DNA of 42,421 bases from JAYZAP01 sp964645285 (GTDB lineage Bacteria; Pseudomonadota; Alphaproteobacteria; JAAXGF01): contig CAZYDR010000018.1 of assembly GCA_964645285.1 (NCBI GenBank), positions 1 through 42,421 on the forward strand, written 5' to 3'. Positions 24,965 to 32,528 of the stretch are shown here, piece by piece. Both the position numbers and the translations under genes were made by a program. The notes below the pieces were generated by a model. That model did not search any database and was not told the origin of the DNA. It saw only the letters and a list, made by a program, of their open reading frames with translations. Position 1 is the stretch's first letter. Each line of letters begins with the position of its first letter.

Positions 24965-25969
24965 GTGACCATGGACATCGGAGATTTCAGCGTCTTTCCC
25001 ATGCAATGGGGGGTTAAGCCGGCGGAAGCCCAGGAGATGGTCGAACTGGCGGTTCACGCCGAGGAACTGGGTTATTATTCGGTGACCATTCCTCACGTGC
25101 CGATCCTGCCTTACGGCCCGGAACGGCCGCCGGACGGCTTCGTCTGGAAGAGCATTCCGACCGAGTACAAGGACTATCAGTACGACGCCCTGGTGCTGCT
25201 GCCGATGATTGCCCAGGCCACGTCGCGCATCAAAATCGGCTTCAACGTGGCGGTGACGCCCTGGCTCCACCCCTACGTCTGGGCCAAATATCTCGCCAGT
25301 CTCGACGCGGCGACCCAGGGGCGGGTCATTGCCGGTTTCGGCCTTGGCGCCGCTGTCCCTGGCGAGCCCGCCAAGGCGCTGTACAACATCGGCATCGAGG
25401 GCAAGCGCGGCAAGCTGTCCGACGAGGTCCTAGATTTCATCATGCGGCTATGGCACGAGGACGAATTGGTCTCGTTTGAAGGCGAGTTCTACAAGGGGCA
25501 CGATCTGGCGGTCGAGCCCAAGCCGGTGCAGAAACCCCATCCCGAGTTCTGGTGGGCCGGCGCCGCGAAGGCCGGGGCGCGCCGGGCGGCCCAGTACGGC
25601 GGCATGCTGGAGCTGACCTGGCCCAGCCTGCGCCGCATTCGCGAGAAACTGGCCCCCAACCACGCCGCCGCCAACGAGAAATACGGCGGCAATTCAAGGC
25701 TCGGCATCCTGCTCTATGCCAACCTGTTCGCCGATGGCGATATGACACCGGAAGACCTGTCGCGGCACTATTTCGGCTGGCAGGGCGAGGCGCTCGACCC
25801 TATGGCCGCCGGCAGCCCCGAGCGCTGCGCCGACGTTCTCGGGCAATACCGCGACGTCGGCATCGAGCATTTCGTGCTCGATTTTCATCGCCATGGCCTC
25901 GACCACATAAGCACCGTTCATGACCAGATGGAGCGGTTCGCAGCCGAAGTGGTGCCACGAATGGCCTGA
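24965..25969 (+). CDS. LLM-class F420-dependent oxidoreductase, tandem copy 3
   Basis: A 334-residue luciferase-like protein, the near twin of copy 2. Differences cluster in the stretch after the first helix (residues about 48-66), the loop near residues 130-140 and the C-terminus, where substrate-facing loops are expected. It starts with GTGACCATG three bases after the copy 2 stop; GGG six bases before GTG overlaps that stop, so translation is probably coupled. An ATG at 24971 is the alternative start. F420 use is inferred from context. An 87-base gap separates it from the cofC-G-H fusion. Confidence 0.9.
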   Translation: MTMDIGDFSVFPMQWGVKPAEAQEMVELAVHAEELGYYSVTIPHVPILPYGPERPPDGFVWKSIPTEYKDYQYDALVLLPMIAQATSRIKIGFNVAVTPWLHPYVWAKYLASLDAATQGRVIAGFGLGAAVPGEPAKALYNIGIEGKRGKLSDEVLDFIMRLWHEDELVSFEGEFYKGHDLAVEPKPVQKPHPEFWWAGAAKAGARRAAQYGGMLELTWPSLRRIREKLAPNHAAANEKYGGNSRLGILLYANLFADGDMTPEDLSRHYFGWQGEALDPMAAGSPERCADVLGQYRDVGIEHFVLDFHRHGLDHISTVHDQMERFAAEVVPRMA

Positions 25970-26056
25970 TTATCGACAGCCACAGGGAAAGGTTTTGATT
26001 TTTCCGCTGGTTGCGCCATGTAACAGTAGGTTCGGATCAGTAAAGGGCGGTAAGAC

Positions 26057-29000
26057 GTGACCATGTGGGCTGTACTCCCGGTTAAGACCCTCGGCCATAC
26101 CACCAAACAGCGGCTGGAAAGCGCGCTTGACCCGGCCGAGCGCCAGGCCTTGTTCCGCGCCATGGTCGGCGACGTGTTCGACGCTCTGACGGCCGTGAAA
26201 GGCCTGGCCGGAATCGCCGTGGTCACCCGCGATGATGATGTTGCCGACCTAGCCCAGCGCCATGGCGCTCGGGTCATCATCCAGGGCAGCAATGGCGGCC
26301 AGACGGCGGCGGTCAAGGCGGCAGCAGATACCATGGCCGCCGAAGGCATCGACGCCATGATTACCCTGCCCGGCGACGTGCCTTTGGTCACCGCCGCCGA
26401 TATCGAGGCGGTGTTGGCCCACCATGGGGCCCATCACGGCGAAGGCCCCGCTATCACCATCGTTCCGGCACGCGATGAAATGGGTTCCAACTGCATCGTC
26501 TGCTCGCCCCCAGACGCCATGAACTTCTCGTTCGGTGACAACAGTTTTGTCCGCCATCTGGCGACGGCACGCGGCCTGGGCATTGAGCCTCGCGTTGTGG
26601 AGAACCGGCGGCTCGGTCTCGACATCGATACCCCGGCGGACCTGACGGCGCTGCTCGAACAGCCCGAGCTCGGTCATACGGCGGCGCTGCGTTATCTGGC
26701 GAACAGCGGCATCGCGGCGCGGGTCACGGGCGGCCGGCCGCCGCTTGACCATGACGCCGCTCTGGCTCTGGCCGATAATGACGACCTGCAAGGCCTCATG
26801 GCCGCCGCGGCTGCGCTCCGCGACGAAGGCCACGGCGATGTGGTGTCCTATTCGCGCAAGGTGTTCATCCCCCTCACCCATCTGTGCCGCGACGTCTGCC
26901 ACTACTGCACCTTCGCCCAGCCGCCGCGCAAACTTCAGGCCCCCTACATGACCCGCGAGGAGATTCTGGCGGTGGCCAAGGCCGGGGCGGCGGCGGGCTG
27001 CAAGGAGGCCCTGTTCACTCTCGGCGACAAGCCTGAGCTGCGCTACCGGGCGGCCCGTGAGGCCCTGGCAGAGCTTGGCCACGACACCACGATCTCTTAC
27101 CTCATCGAGATGGCCCGGATGGTACTCCATGAGACCGGGCTTATGCCCCATCTCAACCCCGGGGTCATGAACGCCGACGAAATCGCCGACCTGCGCGAGG
27201 TCTCGGTGTCCCAGGGTCTGATGCTGGAAAGCGGCTCCGAGCGCCTGTGCGCCAAGGGCGGCCCTCATTTCGGCTCCCCCGACAAGGTCCCGGTGGCGCG
27301 ACTTGAAACCATTCGCCTGGCCGGCGAGGCCGGGGTGCCGGTTACCTCGGGCATTCTCATCGGTATCGGCGAGTCCCGGCTTGAGCGTATCGAATCCCTG
27401 TTGGCCCTGCGCGATCTCCATGAGGCCCACGGCCATATTCAGGAAATCATCATCCAGAACTTCCGGGCCAAGCCGGACACCCGCATGGCCAACGCGCCGG
27501 AGCCGGACCTTGACGAGCTGCTGTGGACCATCGCCGTGGCCCGCCTGGTGTTCGGTCCAGCCATGAACATCCAGGCGCCGCCCAACCTGAGCCCTGGCGC
27601 CGCTGTGCGGCTGGTCGAAGCCGGTCTCAATGACTGGGGCGGGGTGTCGCCGGTGACCCCCGACTTCGTCAATCCAGAGGCCCCGTGGCCGGAAATCCAA
27701 CGACTCGCGCAGGAAACGGCGGCGGCGGGCAAAACATTGACCGAGCGCCTGGCAATCTACCCGGCCTACGCTCTCGACCCGCAACGCTGGCTCCACGAAC
27801 CCTTGCGCACCCCGGTGCTGCGGGCCCTGGACAGCGACGGATTCGCCAGTCCGGACCCATGGTCCCCCGGCGCCAATTTGGCCCTTCCCAACGGCCCCAG
27901 GGCATCCCCCAGACGCTATGGCGAACTTGACCGCATCCTGATTCGGGCCAGCGCCGGCGACGACCTGGGCGAGGCGGAAATCACCCGCCTGTTCGGCGCC
28001 CGGGACGGCGCCGCCGAAGCGGTCTTCGCCGCCGCCGACGAGCTGCGCCAGGCGGTCAACGGCGATACCGTCGCCTATGTCTCCAACCGCAACATCAACT
28101 ACACCAACATCTGCCAGTTCCGTTGCGGTTTCTGCGCCTTCTCCAAGGGCAAGATGAGCGAGAACCTGCGCGGTCGGCCCTATGACATCGGCCTCGACGA
28201 AATCGCCCGGCGCACCCGGGAAGCCAGCGAGAAAGGCGCCACGGAAGTCTGCATGCAGGGCGGTATCCACCCGGCCTATACGGGCGAGACCTATCTCGAC
28301 ATCTGCCGCGCCGTGAAGACGGCGGTGCCGGACATGCACATTCACGCCTTCTCGCCTCTTGAGGTGTGGCACGGGGCCGAGACCCTAGGCCTCGGCCTCC
28401 ACGCTTTTCTCGAACAGCTCGGCGCGGCCGGCCTCGGCTCCCTGCCGGGCACCGCCGCCGAGATTCTTGATGACGAGATCCGCGACATCATTTGCCCCGA
28501 CAAGCTCAATACCCGCCAATGGCTCGCGGTCATGGAAGCCGCCCATGAGGTCGGATTCCGCACCACCTCGACCATCATGTTCGGCCACACGGACCGGTCC
28601 CACCACTGGGCCCGCCATCTGTTGCACCTGCGCGACCTGCAGACAAAGACCGGCGGCTTTACCGAGTTCGTGCCCCTGCCCTTCGTCCACATGGAGGCGC
28701 CGATCTACCTCAAGGGCCAGGCGCGCAAGGGGCCGACCTATCGCGAGGGCCTGCTCATGCACGCGGTGGCGCGGCTCGCCCTGCACCCGCACATCACCAA
28801 CATTCAGGCGTCATGGCCCAAGATGGGCCCCGACGGCGCCCTCGCCTGCCTCGACGTCGGCGCCAACGACATGGGCGGCTCTCTGACCAACGAGTCCATC
28901 AGCCGCGCCGCCGGGGCCAGCCACGGCCAGGAGATTACACCCGACCGCATGGCGGCCATGATCAGTGACGCCGGCCGGGTACCGGTCCAGCGCACGACCC

Positions 29001-29095
29001 TCTACGAGATGGCCACGGCAGCCCCCTGGCCGGCCAACCAGGACGCCGGATCGGGACTGCCCCTGGCTGCCGCCCAGGCCCGGCAAACAAGCTGA
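26057..29095 (+). CDS. CofC-CofG-CofH trifunctional F420 biosynthesis protein
   Basis: A 1012-residue fusion. Residues about 1-215 are CofC, the guanylyltransferase that activates a phosphorylated three-carbon acid (VLPVKTLGHTTKQRL, TLPGDVPLVTAADIEAVL, RRLGLDIDTPADL). Residues about 265-600 are CofG, a radical-SAM enzyme with CRDVCHYC (Cys277, 281, 284). Residues about 625-1000 are CofH, a second radical-SAM enzyme with CQFRCGFC (Cys686, 690, 693). CofG and CofH together make the Fo deazaflavin from tyrosine and the ribityl pyrimidine; the CofG-CofH order is that of FbiC. The GTG at 26057 has GGGCGG six bases upstream; an ATG follows two codons later. With cofE and cofD it completes the core pathway. 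Fusion of CofC to FbiC is unusual. Confidence 0.92.
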   Translation: MTMWAVLPVKTLGHTTKQRLESALDPAERQALFRAMVGDVFDALTAVKGLAGIAVVTRDDDVADLAQRHGARVIIQGSNGGQTAAVKAAADTMAAEGIDAMITLPGDVPLVTAADIEAVLAHHGAHHGEGPAITIVPARDEMGSNCIVCSPPDAMNFSFGDNSFVRHLATARGLGIEPRVVENRRLGLDIDTPADLTALLEQPELGHTAALRYLANSGIAARVTGGRPPLDHDAALALADNDDLQGLMAAAAALRDEGHGDVVSYSRKVFIPLTHLCRDVCHYCTFAQPPRKLQAPYMTREEILAVAKAGAAAGCKEALFTLGDKPELRYRAAREALAELGHDTTISYLIEMARMVLHETGLMPHLNPGVMNADEIADLREVSVSQGLMLESGSERLCAKGGPHFGSPDKVPVARLETIRLAGEAGVPVTSGILIGIGESRLERIESLLALRDLHEAHGHIQEIIIQNFRAKPDTRMANAPEPDLDELLWTIAVARLVFGPAMNIQAPPNLSPGAAVRLVEAGLNDWGGVSPVTPDFVNPEAPWPEIQRLAQETAAAGKTLTERLAIYPAYALDPQRWLHEPLRTPVLRALDSDGFASPDPWSPGANLALPNGPRASPRRYGELDRILIRASAGDDLGEAEITRLFGARDGAAEAVFAAADELRQAVNGDTVAYVSNRNINYTNICQFRCGFCAFSKGKMSENLRGRPYDIGLDEIARRTREASEKGATEVCMQGGIHPAYTGETYLDICRAVKTAVPDMHIHAFSPLEVWHGAETLGLGLHAFLEQLGAAGLGSLPGTAAEILDDEIRDIICPDKLNTRQWLAVMEAAHEVGFRTTSTIMFGHTDRSHHWARHLLHLRDLQTKTGGFTEFVPLPFVHMEAPIYLKGQARKGPTYREGLLMHAVARLALHPHITNIQASWPKMGPDGALACLDVGANDMGGSLTNESISRAAGASHGQEITPDRMAAMISDAGRVPVQRTTLYEMATAAPWPANQDAGSGLPLAAAQARQTS

Positions 29096-29114
29096 CACCG
29101 CAAGGGAGAGCACT

Positions 29115-29684
29115 ATGGCGACGGTCCTGGTCCTGTTTCACAGCGTCTCGGAGCATTGCTGGCGGCTCGCCCAGGCTGTGGCCGAAGGCGCCGGCGGCCT
29201 CGACGGCTGCGACGCAGTGCTCAAGCAGGTGCCGGAACTGTCCGACGCCAAGCTGATTTTCGGGCCCGATTTCGAAGACAAGCGCTATGCGGAGACCGCG
29301 ACCATTGACGACCTGATTGTCTGCGATGGGCTGGCCATCGGCTCACCGGTACACTACGGCAACGTCTCCTCGACCATGCGCTTCTTCCTCGACCAGACGG
29401 TCAAGCAGTACCTGGACGGCAGTTTCATCGGCAAGCCGGCCACGGTGTTCGTCTCAAGCGCGGTTGGCGTCGGCGTCGAAGCCGCCATCCAGTCGCTGTG
29501 GAGTGTTCTCGCCGTCCAGGGCCTGACCATCGTACCTGTCGGCATGCGGGCGCCGGAAATCGCCGATATGTCGGGGGCTCATGGCGGCGGCGTGTTCGGC
29601 GCCGCGACCTACACCCGGACGACCGGCCGTCGGATGTGGAACTCACCATCGCCCGCACCCAGGGCCGGGCGCTGGCGGAAGTAA
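29115..29684 (+). CDS. WrbA-like flavodoxin-fold NAD(P)H:quinone oxidoreductase, 3' frameshift
   Basis: The intact frame gives 189 residues. The first 165 or so match the WrbA/flavodoxin family: VLVLFHSVSEH (FMN phosphate loop region), GLAIGSPVHYGNVSSTMRFF, ATVFVSSAVGVGVEA and GGVFGAAT. After GAATYT the frame becomes Arg/Pro-rich nonsense. The neighbouring frame (needing a -1 shift near 29605-29625) instead continues DDRPSDVELTIARTQGR and stops at 29695, the normal WrbA-type C-terminus. So the sequence has lost one base or gained two, either a real mutation or an assembly error. The ATG at 29115 is preceded by AAGGGAG. It lies 19 bases after the CofC-G-H gene, so it belongs to the F420 operon. 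Confidence 0.75.
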   Translation: MATVLVLFHSVSEHCWRLAQAVAEGAGGLDGCDAVLKQVPELSDAKLIFGPDFEDKRYAETATIDDLIVCDGLAIGSPVHYGNVSSTMRFFLDQTVKQYLDGSFIGKPATVFVSSAVGVGVEAAIQSLWSVLAVQGLTIVPVGMRAPEIADMSGAHGGGVFGAATYTRTTGRRMWNSPSPAPRAGRWRK

Positions 29685-29721
29685 CCCGCGCCTAGACCCT
29701 CCGCCCGGAAGACTGACTGCA

Positions 29722-30132
29722 TCAGGTGCCGGCGTTGCCATGAAATTCTACGAAACGGTCGGACGTCACCCGGATGGCGACGGTATCGACGCCGCTACGA
29801 GCCATATAGCGCTGCGCCTCCTCTTCATCGAGATAGCGCGAATATAGGGCGTACTGATCCTCGGCGCTCATAGCGGCCTCGATGGTCGCCGTCCCCGGCA
29901 GCATCACTGCGTAGTAGGGGATTTCGCGGCGGTCGACCACCACGGTAGCCCTGCCCGTGCGCTCGATATTCTTGACCTTCTGGGATTTCCGCCCGGCGGC
30001 GAACAGGATGTCGCCGTCCTGGTAGAGGTACCACATGGGCATAGCATGGGGGCTGCCGTCGGCCCCGGTGGTGGCGAGGACGCAGATAAGCGGCTCCTCG
30101 ACGAAGGCGATGACGTCGGCGCTAAGTGTCAT
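29722..30132 (-). CDS. PPOX-class F420-dependent protein, second copy
   Basis: A 136-residue split-barrel protein with FVEEPLICVLATTGADGSPH, MPMWYLYQDGDILFAAGRKS, KNIERTGRATVVVDRRE and a C-terminal VAIRVTSDRFVEFHG. This is the PPOX-class F420-dependent pattern, and it is clearly related to the protein at 15587-16003. The open frame extends further upstream, but the ATG at 30132 has AAGGGAA eight bases before it and gives the standard N-terminus. It is last in a minus-strand operon of Rieske oxygenase, amidohydrolase and epimerase, and converges on the WrbA-like gene. Likely F420-dependent reduction of a catabolic intermediate; substrate unknown. Confidence 0.85.
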   Translation of the reverse strand: MTLSADVIAFVEEPLICVLATTGADGSPHAMPMWYLYQDGDILFAAGRKSQKVKNIERTGRATVVVDRREIPYYAVMLPGTATIEAAMSAEDQYALYSRYLDEEEAQRYMARSGVDTVAIRVTSDRFVEFHGNAGT

Positions 30133-30148
30133 GGTGTTTGTTCCCTTG

Positions 30149-31063
30149 TCATGTGATTGGGGACGGTTCCAGCAGGGCCATGCCCTCGATAGCCCGGCGG
30201 ATGCCGTCGTCGAGATCGATATGGCGCCATGGGCCAACTAATTCCTGTAACGCGGCAATATCCTCCTCGGTCGCCGCCTTGACCGGCCCATGGGGCGCGG
30301 CCACAACCTGGCAACCGGGCACAACCCGACCGAGCGCGGCGATGAAGTCGTCATCGGTGGTCAAAGTGGCGGAGACGTCCGAGGCCAACGCGCCTGGAAT
30401 TTCCGCCTCGGTGCAGCGGTGGAACAGGCCCGCGACCTGCTCGACATACTCGAGCCGGCTTTGCCAGCGCAGGGGCAACTGGTGATCCTTGCCGGCGACG
30501 ACCGCGGCAATGGCCTGATTGACGAAGGCCGTGGCGCCGGCCTCGCGGCCCGGTCCATAGACGATAGCCGGGCGCAGGCCGACGCTCGGCAGGCCATATT
30601 GGGCGAAGTAGGTGGCGGCGAAGGTCTCGTTCCAGTCCTTGAAGGTGCCGTAGATCGTGCTGTGGGCGCCGTCGGCATTACGAATCCGCGCCGCCAGGGA
30701 ACTGGCGTAGACCACCTGTCGCACGCCATGACGACGTGCCGCCTCGAAGACGTTGATATGGCCGACCACATTGACCTGAGCCGCCGCCGCCGGATCGTCC
30801 CAACAGGGCGGAATCAATAACGCAGCCAGATGGATGATAACCTCCGGTCCATCCTCGCCAATCATGGCCTCGACGGCGCCGCTGTCAGCGACGTCGAGGT
30901 CGCGCCACGATACTCGATCATCGGGCGCCTCGGTGGCGATGGCGCGAAACAGGCGGTCCCGGCGGCGCAGATCGCAGGCCGTGACCTCATGGCCCGCCTG
31001 GACCAGCGCCTTGACCGTCCACGACTCGAGAAACCCGGACGCTCCGGTTACCAGTACACGCAT
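30149..31063 (-). CDS. NAD-dependent epimerase/dehydratase (extended SDR)
   Basis: A 304-residue extended-SDR protein. MRVLVTGASGFLESW is the Rossmann loop, but the third glycine of GxxGxxG is Glu. The active-site YxxxK is YGTFK, in the segment STIYGTFKDWNE; a Ser-rich stretch precedes it (VVYASSLAARI). GLRPAIVYGPGRE is the typical post-active-site signature. Role: NAD(P)-dependent epimerisation, dehydration or reduction of a sugar nucleotide or other alcohol/ketone. Start at the ATG 31063 is supported by GGGGAG seven bases upstream; a TTG two codons earlier is less likely. It is 16 bases before the PPOX gene, third in the Rieske operon. Confidence 0.85.
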   Translation of the reverse strand: MRVLVTGASGFLESWTVKALVQAGHEVTACDLRRRDRLFRAIATEAPDDRVSWRDLDVADSGAVEAMIGEDGPEVIIHLAALLIPPCWDDPAAAAQVNVVGHINVFEAARRHGVRQVVYASSLAARIRNADGAHSTIYGTFKDWNETFAATYFAQYGLPSVGLRPAIVYGPGREAGATAFVNQAIAAVVAGKDHQLPLRWQSRLEYVEQVAGLFHRCTEAEIPGALASDVSATLTTDDDFIAALGRVVPGCQVVAAPHGPVKAATEEDIAALQELVGPWRHIDLDDGIRRAIEGMALLEPSPIT

Positions 31064-31084
31064 TCTCAAGCTCCCCGCCCGCCG

Positions 31085-32524
31085 CTAGTCGACGATAGGC
31101 AGGACCATGGGCGCCAGCTCGTCCGCTGTCCGGCCGGCCCAGTCGAGCTTGGGCACGTTGTCCATGGAGCGCTGCTGGGCCTCCTGCACTGCCTGGGACG
31201 CCGCCTCGTAGTCGATATTCACCGGCCGGCCGTTCTCGACTACCCGAGCGCCGTCCACGTAGACGTCCCGCACCGCCCGCTCGGCAGCCACGTAGAGCAG
31301 GCTGCGGATCGGTTCGCGCAGGGGCATCATGGCCGGATCGCGCACATCGACGAGCACCAGATCAGCCTTGGCGCCGACCGCAAGACGCCCGATGTCATCA
31401 CGCAACAAGGCGTGGGCGCCGCCGATGGTAGCGGCATTGAACACGTCCAGAGTGGTCAGATCGGCCACCGATCCGGCCACCGCCCGGGCCACGGTGAAGG
31501 CGTTGCGCATCTCTTCGAGGAAATTATGAGGGTAGGTGTCGGTGCCGATCCCCATGTTGATACCATGACGCACATAGTCGCCGAAGGTGTTCATGGCGAT
31601 GCCCCGGCGCATGAACACGGTAGGGCAATGGGCCACGGTGGCGTCCGTATCGCGCAGCAAGTCCTTGTCGCCGGAACTGGTCCAGTGGAGCCACGGGTGA
31701 TGGTCGAGAAAGATGCCGTGGCCGATGATGGAATTGCGCCCCAGGCCACCGATATCATGGAGCCACTGGATCGGCGTTTTGCCGTGGCGGCGTTGCATTG
31801 CGTAGAACTCGGTAGCGCTCTGGGCCGCGTGAATTTGGAACGGCAGATTGCGGTCAACCGCGTAATCGTAGGCATCGCGAATGAGATCAGCGGAGCAGGT
31901 ATCGATCTGGGACGGGCAAACCATGCCGCTCAAACGTCCCGACGGATGCTGGTTGGCCAGATCGATTATCCGCTGGGCGCCTTCGAATTTCTCACGCCCG
32001 GCCTTCTCGTCCCAATCGTATTCCAGATTGTGGCCATCACGGGTGAACCAGCGGGCATCACGGAACATGGGCGCCGCGATGGCGCGAATACCGCTGTCGC
32101 CAAGGGCGTCGAGCCAGCCGTCGAAGGGCATGGAAAGATCGGCCACGGTGGTGACGCCGCTCATGAGCAACTCGGCCAAAGCAACCCGAATGGCCGCCAG
32201 GGCGCCTTCCCCATCGCCGGTGAAGACCGTGAGGTACTCGTAGAGCGACGAATGCCAGAAACCCGGGCTCAGGGTTTCGTCGGTGATGCCCTTGCGCAGG
32301 GGCTCGCTGGTCGGGTGGGTGTGGATATTGATCAGGCCGGGCATGACCATGCGCTCGCGGCCATCGATCTCCACATCGGCGGGGCCCTGGTAGTCGGCGC
32401 CGACAAAGGCGATGTCCTTGTCCGTGAAGGCGACGTCGATGTCGCGGCGATAGACGTGTCCCTGGCGCGCATGGTCCCAGGCCACCACCCAGGAGGCATT
32501 CCGTATAACCGTCGTGCTTGTCAT
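31085..32524 (-). CDS. Amidohydrolase (chlorohydrolase/deaminase-type)
   Basis: A 479-residue metal-dependent amidohydrolase of the AtzA/TrzN/SAH-deaminase subgroup. Metal and catalytic motifs in order: MPGLINIHTHPTSE (HxH), FQIHAAQSATEF (His, with Gln where Glu is common), IIGHGIFLDHH, AHCPTVFMRRG and GIGTDTYPHN (metal Asp). C-terminal beta-sandwich: GAKADLVLVDVRDPAM. Enzymes of this group hydrolyse C-N or C-Cl bonds of heterocycles such as purines, pyrimidines, guanidines and triazines. The ATG at 32524 has GGAA about eight bases upstream. It starts four bases after the Rieske gene stop and is followed by the epimerase after 21 bases. The context suggests degradation of a nitrogenous aromatic or heterocycle. 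Confidence 0.88.
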   Translation of the reverse strand: MTSTTVIRNASWVVAWDHARQGHVYRRDIDVAFTDKDIAFVGADYQGPADVEIDGRERMVMPGLINIHTHPTSEPLRKGITDETLSPGFWHSSLYEYLTVFTGDGEGALAAIRVALAELLMSGVTTVADLSMPFDGWLDALGDSGIRAIAAPMFRDARWFTRDGHNLEYDWDEKAGREKFEGAQRIIDLANQHPSGRLSGMVCPSQIDTCSADLIRDAYDYAVDRNLPFQIHAAQSATEFYAMQRRHGKTPIQWLHDIGGLGRNSIIGHGIFLDHHPWLHWTSSGDKDLLRDTDATVAHCPTVFMRRGIAMNTFGDYVRHGINMGIGTDTYPHNFLEEMRNAFTVARAVAGSVADLTTLDVFNAATIGGAHALLRDDIGRLAVGAKADLVLVDVRDPAMMPLREPIRSLLYVAAERAVRDVYVDGARVVENGRPVNIDYEAASQAVQEAQQRSMDNVPKLDWAGRTADELAPMVLPIVD

Positions 32525-32528
32525 TGAT

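Noticed and set aside
22908..25969. Long direct repeat that might be an assembly duplication
   Set aside because: The LLM copies differ at many codons throughout, so they are genuine paralogues rather than a collapsed or duplicated contig segment.
26249..28372. Minus-strand open frame of 707 codons opposite the CofC-G-H fusion
   Set aside because: Shadow of a GC-rich coding strand; the plus strand carries intact radical-SAM and nucleotidyltransferase motifs.
30830..32527. Plus-strand open frame of 565 codons opposite the epimerase and amidohydrolase
   Set aside because: Antisense to two well-supported enzymes; no recognisable domain.
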